Assembly: GCF_963924245.1 (NCBI RefSeq)
Contig: NC_086285.1
Location: 86,534,889 to 86,598,888, forward strand
Direction of reading: 5' to 3'
DNA length: 64,000 nucleotides
Origin: Chroicocephalus ridibundus
Lineage: Eukaryota; Chordata; Aves; Charadriiformes; Laridae
This document shows, in pieces, positions 62,560 through 64,000 of the stretch. How positions within the stretch are numbered: position 1 is the first letter of the stretch; every line of letters starts with the position of its first letter. The position numbers were made by a program, and so were the translations under genes. The notes below the pieces were generated by a model, which made no database searches, had not been told where the DNA came from, and saw only the letters and a list, made by a program, of their open reading frames with translations.

Positions 62560-64000
62560 TACCGCCTCATCAATCCCCTTGGGTGTGGGGGCATGACTGA
62601 AAGAGAAAGTAGGGATTTTGTCTGTGCAGAAACTAAAAAATTGTGACCATTATAGCCAAGAAATGTGTAGGACTTCAATGGCTATCTGCAATTATATTAG
62701 ATTTTCTGAGTTTCACAGAAAAATTGTCTTTGACAGTACACTGACATAAGACTGGGAGTCCTCCTTAACTGTATGCCTTTTTTCTCTCATGAATCAAAGA
62801 GTTTATGAACTAAGTCACATAGTTTGTTCTGATGTGTGTTTTCTGCTCCATTTATTAAAAAGCTGTGAGCTATTTCTTCAGAACTTGTTTGAGGGGGGAA
62901 AAAACCAACAAAACCATTAAACCAGGAATCAGGGATGTAAACCTAATGTTACTGAAGTCAATCACACAAATCAAACTGATTACAATGTGACAAGCTTTTA
63001 GTCCTGTTTTTCTCCACCAACTCATAAAATTCAAAATAATTCATTTTTTCTCTTTTTATAACATGTTCTTGTTTATTATAATATTCATACAAACATCCTG
63101 AGTGCCTTGGAAATCTCAGGGTATATAAAAAAAGATGACAGAAGCTGCTTCCTAAATCCTATCAATCATAGTGCTTAAGCATATACACACCCTTTAACTA
63201 TCCCCAAAGGACTTTTTTTCCCTGTATTACAGCCATCAAAACTCCAGCTGTTACCTGAGTAACCTCTGTGGTTGCTCTTCCCCTTCAGTAAAGAGATGCT
63301 TGTCTCTTTTGGCAGGGCCATCACTGGAATTATATCTACCTTATTTTGGCACAATTGTCCAGAGTTTGCAGTTCCACACTTGTATCCAAGACAATGTGGA
63401 AATGATGATGATAAGTGTGAAGAGGCTTATTGATGTTGTATAGGAGCCTGAGTCTCACAGACCCTTACTTATTACCACTTCCCTTCTCCCTATGCTACTA
63501 TTAACATGATTGCAGACGAAGCACATCCTGTGTATCTGTATACAGTAAAAGCTAAAGGATTAGTTAAAGGAAATCTGCTTCCTGTGTGATTATCTTATTT
63601 TATTTTAGATCAGATATTTAAAGAAGCAAAGCAAAAAACCCTTCAGCACACAAAGCTATCAGAGATGTTTTTATAGGATGTGGTTAATACTGATGCTTTT
63701 GTAGTAAGGAGAGCGTCAGATACAGACTGATCCTGTGCTTGAATTTGTTTACTTCTTTTACATTTCACACATGAAGGGTTTGTTTGAATGGTCTGAGGAG
63801 AATGAAGATCTTTTGTGCTGGGCTTTGATATATATTTGTATAAAAAGGATCCCAAGGTTTTAATTCTCATTAAATGTTAAGTCATGGGAAAAGAAAAAAA
63901 AAAGTTTAAAAAAGTAGTAATAATAGAGAGTATTTAAAAAGCCTTTACATTTTCCAACTGTTGTGAAAACAGCTGGAATTGTTTTGTGTTAATGGGGAGG

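Larger units (their letters stand above)
56206..64000. other. AT-rich unique non-coding DNA
   Basis: No CR1, LTR or host gene is identified. It contains a compound microsatellite and hairpin at 57627-57764, a T/G-rich tract at 59229-59286, the candidate exon at 61753-61832 and a C-rich tract at 62533-62559. Open frames are at most about 84 codons with no motif. Confidence 0.5.

Noticed and set aside
1..64000. tRNA, rRNA, CRISPR array, riboswitch or bacterial operon
   Set aside because: None is seen: there is no direct-repeat/spacer array and no gene-dense coding, and the repeats are those of a bird genome.

Overview
The window looks like euchromatic, non-coding DNA from a bird. The main reason is the repeats: at least eight pieces of chicken-repeat-1 (CR1) LINE in both orientations, with the avian 3' terminus (an ATTCTATG-like end, written TCATAGAATCATAGAA on the other strand), plus a solo LTR whose ends match an LTR family common in birds. 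There is no bacterial gene architecture: no long ORF outside repeats, no operons, no ribosome binding sites. The species cannot be fixed from what is visible.

Layout: 1-7.77 kb is AT-rich unique DNA. A short minus-strand CR1 lies at 7.77-8.13 kb, then unique DNA to 13.95 kb. A decayed minus-strand CR1 that still shows reverse-transcriptase motifs fills 13.95-14.96 kb, a possible very old CR1 tail follows at about 15.09 kb, and a plus-strand CR1 sits at 16.71-17.31 kb. From 17.3 to 28.0 kb no CR1 or LTR is recognised. In the middle of this zone is a CpG island (about 22.43-23.31 kb) with GC boxes, a CCAAT box and a consensus splice donor (AAG|GTAAGG, 23306/23307). This is the only strong sign of a host gene; I read it as the promoter and non-coding first exon of a plus-strand transcript whose other exons lie mostly outside the window. 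One further candidate exon is at 61753-61832.

28.0-45.7 kb holds a short CR1, a 0.65 kb plus-strand CR1 at 35.15 kb, two possible MIR-like SINE remnants (26.4 and 38.2 kb, the first just upstream of this stretch) and several T/G-rich tracts. 45.7-49.7 kb is a repeat cluster with two nestings: a plus-strand CR1 with 253 uninterrupted codons of reverse transcriptase lies inside an older minus-strand CR1 (5-bp duplication CTCTT), and a 552-bp solo LTR lies inside another minus-strand CR1 (GATAG/GATGG flanks). A last minus-strand CR1 occupies 55.53-56.2 kb. The rest, to 64 kb, is AT-rich unique sequence with microsatellites and a near-perfect hairpin at 57.7 kb.

I found no undescribed multi-gene system. 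What deserves a second look is the CpG-island promoter and the candidate exon, the two nested insertions (which give relative ages), the hairpins and short tandem duplications, and the MIR-like remnants. All calls are from reading alone; no alignment or search was run.
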